A DNA stretch of 64,000 nt from Amborella trichopoda (lineage: Eukaryota; Streptophyta; Magnoliopsida; Amborellales; Amborellaceae): positions 697,338-761,337 of the forward strand of contig NW_006498549.1 of assembly GCF_000471905.2 (NCBI RefSeq). Direction: 5' to 3'. The notes beneath the pieces are model-generated. The model worked only from the letters and a program-made list of their open reading frames with translations, was not told where the DNA came from and searched no databases. Position 1 is the first letter of the stretch. Each line of letters starts with the position of its first letter. Positions 21,236-32,659 of this stretch are shown in pieces. A program made the translations under genes and the position numbers.

Positions 21236-22335
21236 GGATTGTTTCTCGGACTGCAGGGGTTCATGTTGGAGATTTCAATGAATTTGGGATTCAATGATTG
21301 TAGTGAAAGAAGTGTGCCAATGCAAATCACATGGTCTTTGAGTAGCTATCTACAATGTTTGGTCCCCACTGGCTAGTGCTTCACAGACTTGTATCATGTG
21401 GCAAGTTTACTGAGAATAAAAAATTTGCCCCCTTGACTCTCTCAATCTCTGCTGAAAGTCAGTCTCAGATGGCCACTGGGGTTTCTTTAGCTTCGACTTC
21501 TGGCACTTCTTTGAAGAAGGTGGCTCTGCCTTGGCTTTAGCTACCAGGGCGTCAACAACTGTTAAGAATCCTGCTACCTACACCAGGGTCTTTCTTAATC
21601 GCTTCCGTTGTGTCTTGGTTATGTTCGTTCCCTCAAGTTCTCTATCGAGAGTTGAAGTCTGTACATATCAAGGTTGTACCTGCAAGAGACATAAACGAGG
21701 AAGAATGAGAAGCATGAGAAGAAGGAGGAGTAGGGTTAGAAGGCGGGGGACTTTTAAGGTCGTTCCCCTCATCAGACCGATCTAGGTAGTTTTTTATGTC
21801 ATCACTAGGGATGGACGGGTGCAGGTGGTCTTTTAGATCTTTCCCCCTCTTAGACCACTAGGGTGTGCTTTTAACATCGTCACCCTCATCAGATGTGTGT
21901 TGAGCGGGAGACGGCACGAGATCGTCTTCTTGACAAGACAAAGAAGGAAAGAGGATTGTGTCAGGGATGAAGTCCAGTAACGTTGGCAATGGAGGAAGGG
22001 GCTTGAGAAATTCTTGCTCAACTGTGGGTTGAGTGGTCTTATTTCTCTGGCAACTAGCCATTGGTGCCCGTCACATTCTGGTTTTGTGAGGTGATGTTTG
22101 ATTCATCTTGCTGAGGTGGCAAACGACTCCAGCTGGACGAATCGCTTCTCACCTTAGGGACTTGAGTCTGCTTCAGCCATGGTAGATTATCCATAGCCGG
22201 GAAGTCGAGGGTTCTGCAGAGTCTGATCATTGATAGGAAGGTCCTGCTTTGTGAGATCCTCCTACCCCAATGGGGAAGTGTTTCGGGGATCACTTACGGA
22301 GAGGTTGTAAAATTCTTGACACTCCCGCATCTTCT
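21236..22335 (-). pseudogene. R4 gag C-terminal / gag-pol linker
   Basis: Counterpart of R2 2001-3560. On the minus strand it shows VEQEFLKPLPPLPTLLDFIP and EGDDVKSTP (ORF 21858-22061), the latter repeated in diverged form to about 21740. A C-terminal stretch (LRESRGQIFYSQ, about 21430) follows. No protease active site was recognised. Confidence 0.55.
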
Positions 22336-23870
22336 TTGTGAATATATCAAGGAAAGTTGTGCATTCTGACAAGTAATGACCTCTTATCTGATGGTATGGG
22401 AACAAACGATCTTCAGTCCCCTTAACAAGGCGAAGGCGTTGCCTTGCCTACTTCAGTGGGATTATGCCTTCCTAAAGCATTATAATGAAGAACGCGCAGA
22501 GGATACTAGGCATTTCGTCCTCCTCTTGGATGGTTACAAAATGGGTGGCCTCAGCTGCCCCAAAGGCTTTCTTAAAATCATCAAGCTTTATCTAATCCTT
22601 CTGAATCAGGGCCTTAATAACATCCGTCAGTGTGTAGCAGTCATCTATGGGATGATTGAACCTTTGGTGGTAAGCACAATAATTCACCTGAGTGTTAAGG
22701 TCAAATTGCTCGGGGAACTTGATTTTTGAAAGCTGGATCATATTCTGTTCCAATAATACCCAGTCCTTCTCAAAGGGATAGACCTTGTTCCTATGCTTGG
22801 CAAAATAATCACCCCGATCAAGGTTGGCTGGTGGAGGTACTCGATTATACGACTATTGTTGCTTGTTAGCCTGGGTTGTTACCTTTACTGTGCTTACTGC
22901 TTTAAAGAGGTCCAAGTTTTGACGGCTGCACCGATTACCCCTTTTTGTTGGCTACCCCGTGTATTATTCCGAGAGTTACCATTGCCCCGGTTGTTTAGTG
23001 AACTTGCAGATGGTTCTCGTGTCCCACCATGGCGACGTCACAAACTTTATATGCGAACTGATTTAGAGATCAACTCTGACATGGAGGTCGGATTGGAGGC
23101 CTCGACAAGTAGAGCGATTTCAAGTCACATGTTTCACACATAAGTTTGAACTGCTTCCATCTCAGGCATAAGATTAGGATGGGGGGAAGCTAAGTTTCTC
23201 CATCTTGAAATGAGCTGATCCACGGGCTCCTCCCGGTCTTGAGTTAGGGTGAGAAGTTTGATGGTTTGAACCTCTCTCTCGACCTCATAGAAGCATTAAT
23301 AGAATAGTTTCTCCATCTCATCCCATGTATGCCCCAAGTTTGGAGGAATTCAGGCATACCATTGAAATGCTGGGCCATCGAGGTTCTCAATGAACTGGCG
23401 GAGAAGAAGTCTCCCATTAGCTGCTGTTTCCCGACATGCTGCCTGGAAGTGGGCGATATGCTGGTTTGGGGAGGTGGTTCCACTAAATAGAGGAAACTTC
23501 CCTTTCCTATAGTCAGAGGGGAACGGGACCTAATCAATATAGGAGGGGTATGGCCTTTGATAAGGCATTGCACCCTGTATACCTGAAATTTGTCTGTTCT
23601 TTAGGCTATGGGTGACCATAGCGTCAATATCTGACTGAGAGACCAGATGAGGGACAGAATTGTCTTGTGAGGTAGATGGAGGGGGCTGCCGTGGAGGCAC
23701 ATCATAAGATCGATGGGAATTGACCTCATGGTTAGCTGACTTGCGTGCAGTGTTAATACGATAGATCTTTTCCATCATTGCATGTACCACATCCTCAAAA
23801 TTGTACATGCGATCCTCCTGCATATCACAGGGCTCGCTTACGTCCATTACGCTAACCGTTTCTCTAGGGA
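22336..23870 (-). pseudogene. gag: R4 gag core with knuckle motifs
   Basis: From right to left: EDVVHAMMEKIYRI and DIDAMVTHSLKNRQISGIQG (ORF 23530-23847), then PYQRPYPSYID, the capsid core (PAFQWYA, EREVQTIKLLTLTQ, about 23420-23230), QQQSYNRVPPPANLDRGDY and KVYPFEKDW (about 22780). Knuckle 1 (CAYHQRFNHPIDDC) is intact at about 22640-22690. Knuckle 2 at about 22375-22420 has its first Cys changed to Phe (FPYHQIRGHYLSEC). Frames are broken by stops. Confidence 0.85.
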
Positions 23871-25250
23871 GGTGAACGTTAGTGGCAACTGAAGGCTTGC
23901 AAGCTTGATGGATCGTATGTGGTAGGTTAGCCAGTAGGGGGTTAGCATGCCCTTACTGAACTCAACTCCTGTATGCGGATCGCATTTGGACCTATTCCCG
24001 ATGGTCTTGAGACCGTAGCTATTGAATTAGTTCACGACAGTCTTAGGACCGTGGCTGTTGAGTCGGTTCACGACGGTCTAGGGACCGTGGCTATTGAGTG
24101 GCTAGGTCTTCTTCGGCGGCAGTAACCACAACACAGGGTTCATGGAGCTCTTCTTTAGGTTTCATCGTCTGAAGGGGGTAGAAGGGATTCAAGTGAAGAG
24201 GGTCGTCAAAATTGGTTGTTTCGACCGCCTTGGTGTCCTCCCCAGTCAAAATTTGCAGACCTCTATCGCGTTTAGCTTTGAGGTTTTGATGGACCTCACG
24301 CAAAAACTGTGATCTAGGTCGCTGATGGTCAACTGTTCTTGCATAAGAGAGAGTTGTCTCCATCAAGTGCGACAATGGATGTGGGTCAGGAACGGGAGTC
24401 ATCTTGGGCTGGAGAGGATGAAGGACTTGATCTTCTATGAGGTTGATGCCTCGAGCTCTCTTATCAGCTACGAAGGCATGAACGAAGTGATGGGGTTGGT
24501 TTAGGATGGTACTCTTGAGGAAAACCTTTTCGTACCAAGGCTGAAGGTGCTTGCTCGATGAAGGAGCAGGCAGGGGTAGGGTTTACTCATGGGGAGGCTT
24601 GAGTAGAGGGCAAGGGAATGCTTAAGATGGGGACGCGTGTGCACCCCTTGAAGAAGGATTTTAGGGGACCTGGGGGTCCACTCTCGCTCATGTAGGTGAT
24701 CTTACCTTAAGAGGCCGAGAACTATGAGCAAGTGTCTGTAAGAGAATAGGTGTAGACCCACCTCTTATAGGGTGCTCTGGTATGTGCATAATAGGAGAAC
24801 GAGGAAGTCATCTCCTGTGTACTCGGGTTGACACAATAATGACGTTACCCCGAGCAGTGAGATGCATATGAGTAGCTCGCACAGGACCTGGGGTGGAGAC
24901 AGTGGGGTTTTCTCCTATAAGTGTTGAGCCTCTAGGGATAGAAATCAAGGGTGCATAAGTGAGGGTGGTAGCCTTATGACGACCCACAAAAGCAATGGCA
25001 ATTTGCTCGCCTTTTGTAGAAAGGGACTGGGTAGCCTTCTGGCGTACCTCAAGAACACGACTGACAAGTGACTTATCGGTGTCTAGGTGCATGCTGTGAG
25101 GGGCAAAATAAGTGTTGACCATACAAGGCGGCTTGGTGGAGTTTCCACCAGAGCGAAGAGATGGGGAGTGAGGGACCTTCAAGTCCCTCCTCACACTGGT
25201 CCAGATTAAGACCTGGGAGCTAAAAAAAGGATCTTTGCTCACAAGGATGG
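23871..25250 (-). pseudogene. R4 gag N-terminal region (uncharacterised)
   Basis: Two open stretches, 24808-25242 and 24091-24402, correspond to the unnamed region ahead of the gag core that also occurs in R5, R6 and R7. Conserved blocks are RRDLKVPHSPS, TDKSLVSRVLEV, STKGEQIAIAFVGRHKAT and HPLSHLMETTLSYAR. Then come REVHQNLKAKRDRGLQIL and PLHLNPFYPLQTMKPKEELH. I recognise no known domain. Basic and low-complexity stretches suggest a matrix-like or nucleic-acid-binding part of gag, which is inference. Confidence 0.6.
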
Positions 25251-25435
25251 TCGGGAACGAAGTCGAAGGAACTTGTTCCCTAGGGACATTCTCGAATATG
25301 GGGATAAGAAAATCCCCAATCTAGATAAATGGGTTACAGAAACCAGCAGCCATAAGTGAATGTGAAACGATAATGAAAGCAGAAAATAAAATAAGAAACT
25401 AGCTAAACAAGAACGATTCGACTAACGGGTAGTAA

Positions 25436-25454
25436 GTCCCCAGTGGATTCGTCA
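25436..25454 (-). promoter_or_regulatory. R4 primer-binding site (tRNA-Arg type)
   Basis: The minus strand reads TGACGAATCCACTGGGGAC, 3 nt after the LTR end. It resembles TGGCGACTCCACTGGGGA, the complement of the 3' end of plant tRNA-Arg(ACG), with two mismatches in 18. Its position and the matching sites in R6 and R7 support the call. Confidence 0.8.
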
Positions 25455-26221
25455 AGCTGGTTAGATGCCTCGATCTTGCCCTCTGAAAACTGGATGATCA
25501 GGCAAAATGTGTCTCGGGTTTCGAGGGAAGACCAGGGATGCTTTTGAGATCGCTCTCTCGGGAACCTCGTTTGAGATCAAGGGCAAGTGTTACCAACTAG
25601 TGAGAGAGGAATTTTAAAGGTGGTTTAAAGATTACTCTGGCTAGCTCGCGTGAGCACCCTCTTAGATCACGAAAAAAGCCCCCCCAAGAATGAAACTGGT
25701 TTGGAATTGCCTCCCTTGTCTTGTATTCTTCTTGTTTTATGTAATCACACACATATATGACAAAGGTTGTAAGATGGGTGGTTTAGACCTCACCCTTTTC
25801 CTCTTTGATGGACGTACACAAGAATGCGCAATCAAAAAGAAGAAGAGAAGAAAGACAGGGGAGAGAAAAGGTTGACTGAGCGAGAGAATCAAGCCAGCGA
25901 GTAATTGGCCTGATGTGGTAGCAAAATGGGCTCAGTACCAAGACGGGCTCACATGATCACTACTAGACGTCATCATCAATACCGACTAGCTAAGCACGAT
26001 GGTCAATCTGTCGTGGCAATAAAGCGGGCCAAGTAAACTTGACACACTAACATTATGGCTAGACAATAGGACTTCCATGAGAGGCTAACCTCAATCCCTC
26101 TTAGTCGAACGTAAGAATAACATAGTGGTGGTTATGATGGAAAGAATGAGGTAAGAGAATAAAGGAATAGACAGAGGGAGGGAGAAGAGACAAGAGGATA
26201 AAAGAGGGAGGGAAGGAAGAT

Positions 26222-26960
26222 ACAGTCCGTGCCAAACATTGCCGACTATTTCGAAGAGAAGAGAGAAAGCAACCAACGTTAGGCTTCACCAACTGTATCA
26301 GATAAGAAGAGAGGAAGAGAAGAGAACCACCCGATGCTAGGCTTACGCCTCTTGCAATTGGAGAGAAGTAAGGGAGAGAGATCGAGCTAGCGTTAGGCTT
26401 CACCGATTGCAACAGAAGAGAGATAAATCCAAGCGGTGCTACACTTTGCCGATTGTGAAGAAAGACAAGAGGGAAATCCAAATGGCATTAGGTTCGTCGA
26501 TGTTAAAGAAGAGAGAAGAGAGAAATTTACACCCGATGTAGGGTTAAAGGAGGAAGAGGAGAGAGAAAACCCCACTCGGTGCTAGAAATGAGGGAAGAGG
26601 AGAAAGAACCCCACTCAACATTAGAATGAAGGAAGAGGAGAGAGAAAATCTAAAACCCCACCCAACACTGAGATGAAGGAATAAGAGAAGAAAGAAAACC
26701 CCACCTAGCACTAGGAATGAAGGATGAAGAGAGAGAACCCCACCCAGTGCTGGGAATGAAGGAAGAGAAGGAGAGAGAAAAACCCACCTGATGCTAGGAA
26801 TGAAGGAAGAGGAGAGATAACCCCACTTGATGTTGAGAATGAAGGAAGAGGAGAGAGAACCCCACCCGACGTTGAGAATGAGAGAGAGGAGAACCAATCA
26901 GCATGTTGAATGAGAGAGAGGAGAACCAACTGGTGCTAGGCTTGCATCAATTGTGATGAG
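26222..26960 (-). repeat. R4 LTR array (about 15 units)
   Basis: Units separated by GAGAGA spacers repeat every 45-70 bp on the plus strand. The outer units carry clear inverted repeats, for example CAACTGGTGC-TAGGCTT-GCATCAATTG (about 26927-26955) and CAAGCGGTGC...GCCGATTG (about 26424-26455). The inner units are shortened to ACCCCACCCAGTGCTGGGAA-like blocks with a small CCCAG-TG-CTGGG stem. The array lies in the same LTR position as those of R2, R3 and R5 but has its own stem sequence. Confidence 0.75.
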
Positions 26961-27198
26961 GGAAAGAGAGAGAAAGGAGGAGAGAGAAAGGAGGAGAGAG
27001 AAATGAGAGGAGGAGAGAGAAAGGAGGAGAGAGAAAGGATGGAGGAAAGAGAAAGTTACCTATCGAAGGGTACCAGCCTTTTTCTTCTCTCTTCGCTCTC
27101 TCTCTCCAAGATGTACTCACAAGCTTAAGTAAGAGTGGAAATTTCTGTTTAATGATCTCGCGAATGAATTGAGAGCCATTTATAATTTAGGTTTTCAT

Positions 27199-27210
27199 GC
27201 TTATATAGAA
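27199..27210 (-). promoter_or_regulatory. R4 LTR TATA box
   Basis: TTCTATATAAGC on the minus strand, the same motif and context as in the R2 LTR. Confidence 0.75.
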
Positions 27211-28499
27211 TCTGACCTATACATGGATGGATGCCCAAAAAGTACTTAGAATTGACGATAATTACAATTTAATTGAATTTAAAGAAATTCTAAAAATGGG
27301 TGCCAAAGGATTGTTTTACCCCTGCCTAATAAGGTGTGGACTCCCAAAACAGCCCTTGTTGTTACCCGAGATCCTGCGTGATCTTCCATGGCTGACCCGA
27401 GATTGTTCTGATGCCCATTTGATCCAAATATTATTATTTTCCTATAAGGCTCGGCATGATGATCATTTTGATACCAACCTTGAGCAATGAATCATGTTTT
27501 TGGGGCATGATTATGAAACTTGAATCTTGGATGAATCTTGAAAACTTCAGATCGATTGTGTGCTCGTTCCTTGATATTTCTTTGTGATTTCTTCATTGAA
27601 TCACACTGATCATGCCGTCACGATCGCGTGGAAACAAACAGAACGTGATTTGGAACACGAACGAAGATTTCTCAACTTTTGAGTTTTGGCAGGAATCTGG
27701 AATCCAGTTGACGAACTTTCAGTTACTTTGTCAGCTTTGTGCATGAAATCTGGCCGTCCATCACGTATGGGGTTCGATCCAATGATACTCCAAGACCTTA
27801 CGCACACAATGGAATTGGTTTGACATCGATCCATTGTGTGAGGGTTGTGATTTTGTCCATCGAGCAAGGCATGCTGCTATTGAATTTTCTGTAACTTCTT
27901 CACAGATCCACAACATCTCTCTAGCTTTTCTCCCTTCTTGGACATCGTCTCGGGGCGTACCACGTATCAAAATTCTCGTCTTGAAGAGATGAACACAGTC
28001 ATAAAATTTGAGCGCGCTCCAACTAGAACCAAGTGAGATATGGGCCCCGAAAGTGACTGTAAACATAACCACCTTCAATGGTGTTTTGGTGCAGTGAGGC
28101 CGCACAGGAATAATGTGTGGCCTACCCCTTTTTAGTCTTTTACCCATAACTTTATCTTGAAGTGCTCGATTAAACAAAAACTTGACCTATAAGGATTTTC
28201 AACCGTGTCGGATTTAATGGTTGTGGTCCTACAGCTGTTTGACACATCAAAAGTGTAGCTCTAGTTACGGGGTCCATTTCAAGGTGCTAGAGATTGGTTT
28301 TTCTCAAATTGTTTGTTTGTGTTTACTGCCTTAGACATGTCTGATTGAGATGAAACTTGGCAGGTGATCTTTGAAGTGCTGATGAAGATCTTGTCCAATT
28401 CTGGGGCATTTTGAGACTGTCGAGAATTTTCACTGTTTTGTAGGCTTTATTGACATGCTTCGTACTAAGGACCAAGGTGATGAAAAATATGTTCAAACA

Positions 28500-28694
28500 G
28501 GGGGCTTTTTCCGTGATTTAAGAGGGCGCCCATACGAGCTAGCCCGAGTAAGTCCCAAACCCATCTTGAATTCCTCTCTCATCCGTTGGTAATACCTGCC
28601 CTTGTTCTCGAACGAGGTACTCGAGAAAGCGATCTCAAAACATCTCGAGTCTCCCCTGAAACCTGAGACACATGTCGCCCGATCATCCAGATCC
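28500..28694 (+). repeat. R5 5' LTR remnant (U5 end only)
   Basis: GGGGGCTTTTTCCGTGATTT, then AAGAGGGCGCCCATACGAGC and the CGAGAAAGCGATCTCAAAAC stretch match the U5 ends at 39580-39760 and 53255-53420. The rest of this LTR is displaced by the R4 insertion at 28499. The last bases of the LTR and the PBS are deleted. A short duplication of a TCCAACT...TTCCCAACCA segment (28709-28780) marks the deletion point. Confidence 0.8.
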
Positions 28695-28739
28695 ATAGGG
28701 AAGAAGTGCCTCCAACTTCATTCCCAACCAATCACGAGT

Positions 28740-30027
28740 TTCCCTAGAGAAGGAGTTCCTCCAACTATGTTCCCAACCATCCTTTGAGTAAATAACCCTT
28801 GTCTAACTCTCAGGTCTTAACCTGGGTCGATGTGACGAGGGATTTGAAGGTCCCTCACTCCCCATCTCCTCGCTCTGGCGGAACCTCAGCCAAGGCACCT
28901 TGTATTGGCAGCACGTCGGTTGCCACACATAGCATGCACTCAGCCACTGACAAGTCACTTGTCGGTTGTACTGCCGAGGTACATTGGATGGCTGCCCAGT
29001 CTCTCTCTGTAAAAGGAAAGAAATTTTCCATTGCATATGTGGGTCGCCTCAAGGATGCCCCCCACATTCCTACACCACCATAAGTCTCTATTTCTAGAGA
29101 CTCGACAATTAGAGGCAGAGGCCATGTGGCCGCCACCTCTCACACACACCATAAGGCTAGTAGGTCACCCACGTGAGCCACACGTTGGAGCAACTCTTAT
29201 GTTACCTTGAGTCCGTGTCAAAAATAAAACCTCCCAAGGCCAAGTTCTGCACATGCTGCTCATATCTATCCTACCACTCGGGGCAACGCTGTCATCGTGC
29301 CAACCCGAGTACACAAGAGATGACCTCCTCATCCTCCTACTTAGTACACACAAGTGCACCTTGTAAGGGGCAGGTGTCAATCTGTTCTCTTACAAACACC
29401 TACTCACGGCTCTCGACCTCCTAAGGCAAGATCACTTACTTGGGCCCGGACCGACCCTTAGGTCCCGTGTGATCCTTCTTCAAGGGGTTCACATGTGTCG
29501 TCGACACGGACATCCCCTTGCCCTCACCTCAAACCTCCTCATGAGTCAACCCTGCTCCTACTTGTTCTCCTTCAACCTTGGTATTCGATGACCTTCCCGA
29601 AGAGTACCATCCTGAACCAGCTCCGTCATTTTGATCATGTATCTGGGCTCCACAAGAGAGCTCGGGGTAATGACCTGATGGAAGATCAATTTCTTCATCC
29701 TCCACGGGCCAAGATGACCCCCGTCTTAGGCCCTCATCCTTTATCGCACCTGATGGAGACATCTCTCTCTTGTGTAAGAAGAGCTGACCAGCCGCAGTCC
29801 CGATCACAGTTTTGATGCGAGGATCATCAAAGCCTCAAAACTAAACATGATAAAGGTCTACAAAATTTGACCAAGGAAGTGACCAATGTAGTCGGGGCGA
29901 AAATTTTTGATAACCCTCTCCACCAGAATCCCTTTTACCCTCTTCAGATGATGAAGCCTGAAGAAGAAGTCCATGAGCCTTGCACTGTGGTTAGTGTCGT
30001 AGAAGATGACCCAGCCACTCAATAGCC
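28740..30027 (+). pseudogene. R5 gag N-terminal region (uncharacterised)
   Basis: ORFs 28799-29083 and 29495-29815 and intervening broken frames match the same region in R4, R6 and R7: RDLKVPHSPSPRSGG, ATDKSLVGCTAEVHW, SVKGKKFSIAYVGR, then HPLSHLMETSLSC and NPFYPLQMMKPEEEVHEPCT near 29940. It stops at VVEDDPATQ (about 30027), exactly where the antisense PMD sequence takes over; the gag core is absent. No known domain was recognised. Confidence 0.65.
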
Positions 30028-32640
30028 ACTGTCCCAACAGCCTCCGAAGAAACTTGTTCCTCATGCTTCTCACCCTCCTGAACTACCACGTCAACATTGC
30101 TAAGTTCAGAAGCTGCCTCTTCCCTTGGGTCTTTGTCAATCACCGATTCAGCCCCCAGCCATGGTTTCTTCCATCTGGCCTGCACCCTCAGCAGCTAGAA
30201 CCTCAACCACAAAAATTTCAACCCCTTTATCTTCCTGATCTATGCCCTAAGGGGCAGCGGTCTCTTGATACTGAGGGGCATCATTAACTATAGGCCCTTC
30301 TTGTTGAATAACAGCCTCTACCTCAGTTCGGACATTAAACCCCTGAAGCACAATGGCCGCATCAACATCAAATTCCTTTCCTGGAGCAGTTTCTTCGGGA
30401 CCTCCAGCCTTGTTAGTCTCCATCGGATCTGGCTCTAACTCAGGAATGGCCTTTGGACTCAGAGGTGCCTCCCCAAGATACAGAGTCATTTCGCAATCAG
30501 GAGGGATAACAATGGGCTCAAAAGGGCAGGAGTTGTTTGTTTCAATCTCTAAAGAAGAAGAAGATAATTCAAGAGAGACAGAAAGTGGTGGAGAAAGTGT
30601 AAAAGGTGACGCAAGTGGAGTTGCTAAATGATCAAAGGAGGAAGAGCTACCTCCTAGTATTGAGCTTACAGGAAGATTGATAACCCTACACCTCTGAGTA
30701 TGCCCACTAACTAGAGACGGCACACGAATGTCAGTAGCAGTGGTGCATTTTCTTTTCTTTCTTCCTACCAGAGAAGGAGCGACCGCTTCAGAATTACCCC
30801 TTGAGAGGGGTCGTCAACCAGTCTACTATGAGGACCACTCCTAATCAGTGCGTTCAGCTCCTGTGTGGGACGTTTCTCATAACCAGGGACAAGTCGGCCC
30901 TCATTCCATTCAAATATGGAACTGAGTTTATCAAAGACACTCCTAGTTCTCTGTTTCATGGCTAAAAATTTTGACGAGATGTCATCGACTGCTATCTCTC
31001 ATGGGATCTCTAGAGCTTGCCAGTTCGAGGGATAGTCCAAGACAAAGACTTCGTCAGGAGTAGGAGGATCCGCCACTCTCCTCTGCCTAGTCTCCTTCTG
31101 TCAGTTGCCATTCTCTCGTTTCCAAGGTTGATCCTCACCCCAGAATCCCTTACTAGTGATCCTCCACCAGTTTGCATAAGCCGCAGTCATTCAAACCCTC
31201 CTGTCGAAGTGAAGTAACACATACTTGCTGGTCTCTGTCATTTCTTGACATGTGGACCAGGCAGTCGGTATGTGTTCTGGCAACCAGCACTCATGTAGTG
31301 TCCCAAGCTCTTCTGTTTTCCCCGTGTTCACCTCGCCTCGATACTTTTCAAAAACACAGAGAAGGGGTAGCTTTGATGAAGCGCATGCTGACAGGCGAAG
31401 CGGTGTGGGAAATACCCCTCTAGTCTGGCATTGTGTGGAGTCCGATAAGGTAGAACTCCTCCTCTAATGCTCACGATGAACATGAGCTCCCTAATGGTTG
31501 TTGGGGCATCGTCTAGTTCCTTCCCCAATTCATAAATGAAAGCACGATCGCTGAAGCTCCTGACCGGAAATGGGACCTGTCGCATGTTTAAGGAGTCATT
31601 TCCAAATAAACTCCGAGCTCCCCCTGAGGTATGGAATATAGCCTTTTAGTTAGCAGTCCTCATCAAGAAGGGCCACAGTTTACGACCCGGGCTCTGGTTC
31701 CTGACATAGGTGTCAGGGAAATAGGCCCCTAACCACCCATACACATAATGCATGGGGAATGGAGACTTAAAATCCCCAGGAAATTTCTCTCCTCCTACAA
31801 TTCCATTCCCTTCCTCTTTGCCTTTGTGGGCCTTTCCACGGCCCCCAAGCCATGGTAAATGTTACACAAGACTGGCTGAGCAAGGGCATACTCACGCCCT
31901 CTGACCATGTTGCAGGCTACATCTAATATGATTGGACGAATGTCTTCTGCCCATCTAGGGAGCGCGAAGTTGCAAATATGTTGCCAAAAAGACATAGTCA
32001 TCGCTAGTCTCAAATTGATACATGGGAGGTGTCCCTTTTAAAACTGCCTTCCCTTTTCCTCTCAGAGTACCCCGACCGCCTTTGAGATAGTCCCCACAAA
32101 AGAATTTCACCCATTAGGTGAAGGTGACAGAATCATTGCTAGCCTTGGTATGGATCAATTAGTAAGCCTCGAAAATCTTTTGTAGACTGGCAGGCAGTTC
32201 TTCATCCCCCAATTTAGCACCACCAAAGATGACTGAGTTATGGGGCACGACCTCATCATACATGGCCTCGATCATCGAAAGGCCCACAATAAAAAGAAGA
32301 TCTAGCAAAGAGATTCTTGCTTCCTCATGCCCAAGAAGCCAGGTATTGCTAACGTGACTCCATGTCACAAGAAGCATTTTCACTGTATTGGAGACTCGAT
32401 CAAAGTAATTGCCCGAACGCTGGACCGCTGCTAGTAAAGAAGCACGTTCAAGGATTCTTCTACGTGACACCAACACCTTGGCAGTCCAGGTAGAGTATCT
32501 CATCAAATATTGGTGCTCCCCCTGTATTCAAAGGCCTTTTTCTTACCATATTAGTAGCCCCTTTGCCCGTACAATTCGGTACCAACCTGTCCACCCCTTG
32601 GAAGCTTCTTTATGTCAAGAATTTGATAAGAAAGACCAGT
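30028..32640 (-). pseudogene. Antisense plant mobile domain (PMD, aminotransferase-like) gene, degenerate
   Basis: Minus-strand frames line up in one order. 32506-32159 has YSTWTAKVL, then LLVTWSHVSNTWLLGHEEAR, ISLLDLLFIVGL, MYDEVVPHN and LPASLQKIFEAY. 32150-31795 has a VKFFCGDYLKGG-like piece and GREYALAQPVLCNIYHGL. 31750-31328 has YGWLGAYFP, then TTIRELMFIVSIRGGVLPYR and EGYFPHRFACQ. These are hallmark blocks of the PMD (PF10536) family found in MAIN/MAIL1-like nuclear proteins and in TE-encoded copies. The C-terminal part (30959-30000) is acidic and low-complexity. Stops and frameshifts break it. Antisense extra ORFs are known in Tat elements; that this one was captured from a host or TE PMD gene is inference. 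Confidence 0.82.
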
Positions 32641-32659
32641 CATTATAAAGGGCTCAATG

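Larger units (their letters stand above)
19734..28499 (-). mobile_element. R4: 3'-truncated Tat element with intact 5' LTR and PBS, minus orientation
   Basis: Read right to left: 5' LTR (28499 to 25458), PBS, gag N-terminal region, gag core with knuckles, linker, RT and the start of RNase H, cut at about 19734. The LTR tip at 28499 abuts the U5 of R5's 5' LTR in mid-sequence, so R4 inserted into R5. The left end is not an LTR but a head-on junction with R3 gag, so the integrase and 3' LTR are lost. Confidence 0.8.
25458..28499 (-). repeat. R4 5' LTR, complete, 3042 bp
   Basis: On the minus strand it starts TGTTTGAACATATTTTTCA at 28499 and ends CTAACCA at 25458, next to the PBS. It contains the TATA box (27199-27210), the GGTACCCTTCGATAGGTAAC block (about 27060), a GA-rich (CT-rich on its own strand) array (26222-26960) and the U5 end. 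It is the best-delimited LTR in the window because the terminus, internal end and PBS are all visible. Confidence 0.88.

Noticed and set aside
26091-26929. Minus-strand Ser/Leu-rich frames resembling membrane proteins
   Set aside because: They lie in the R4 LTR array; hydrophobic look comes from CT-rich repeats.
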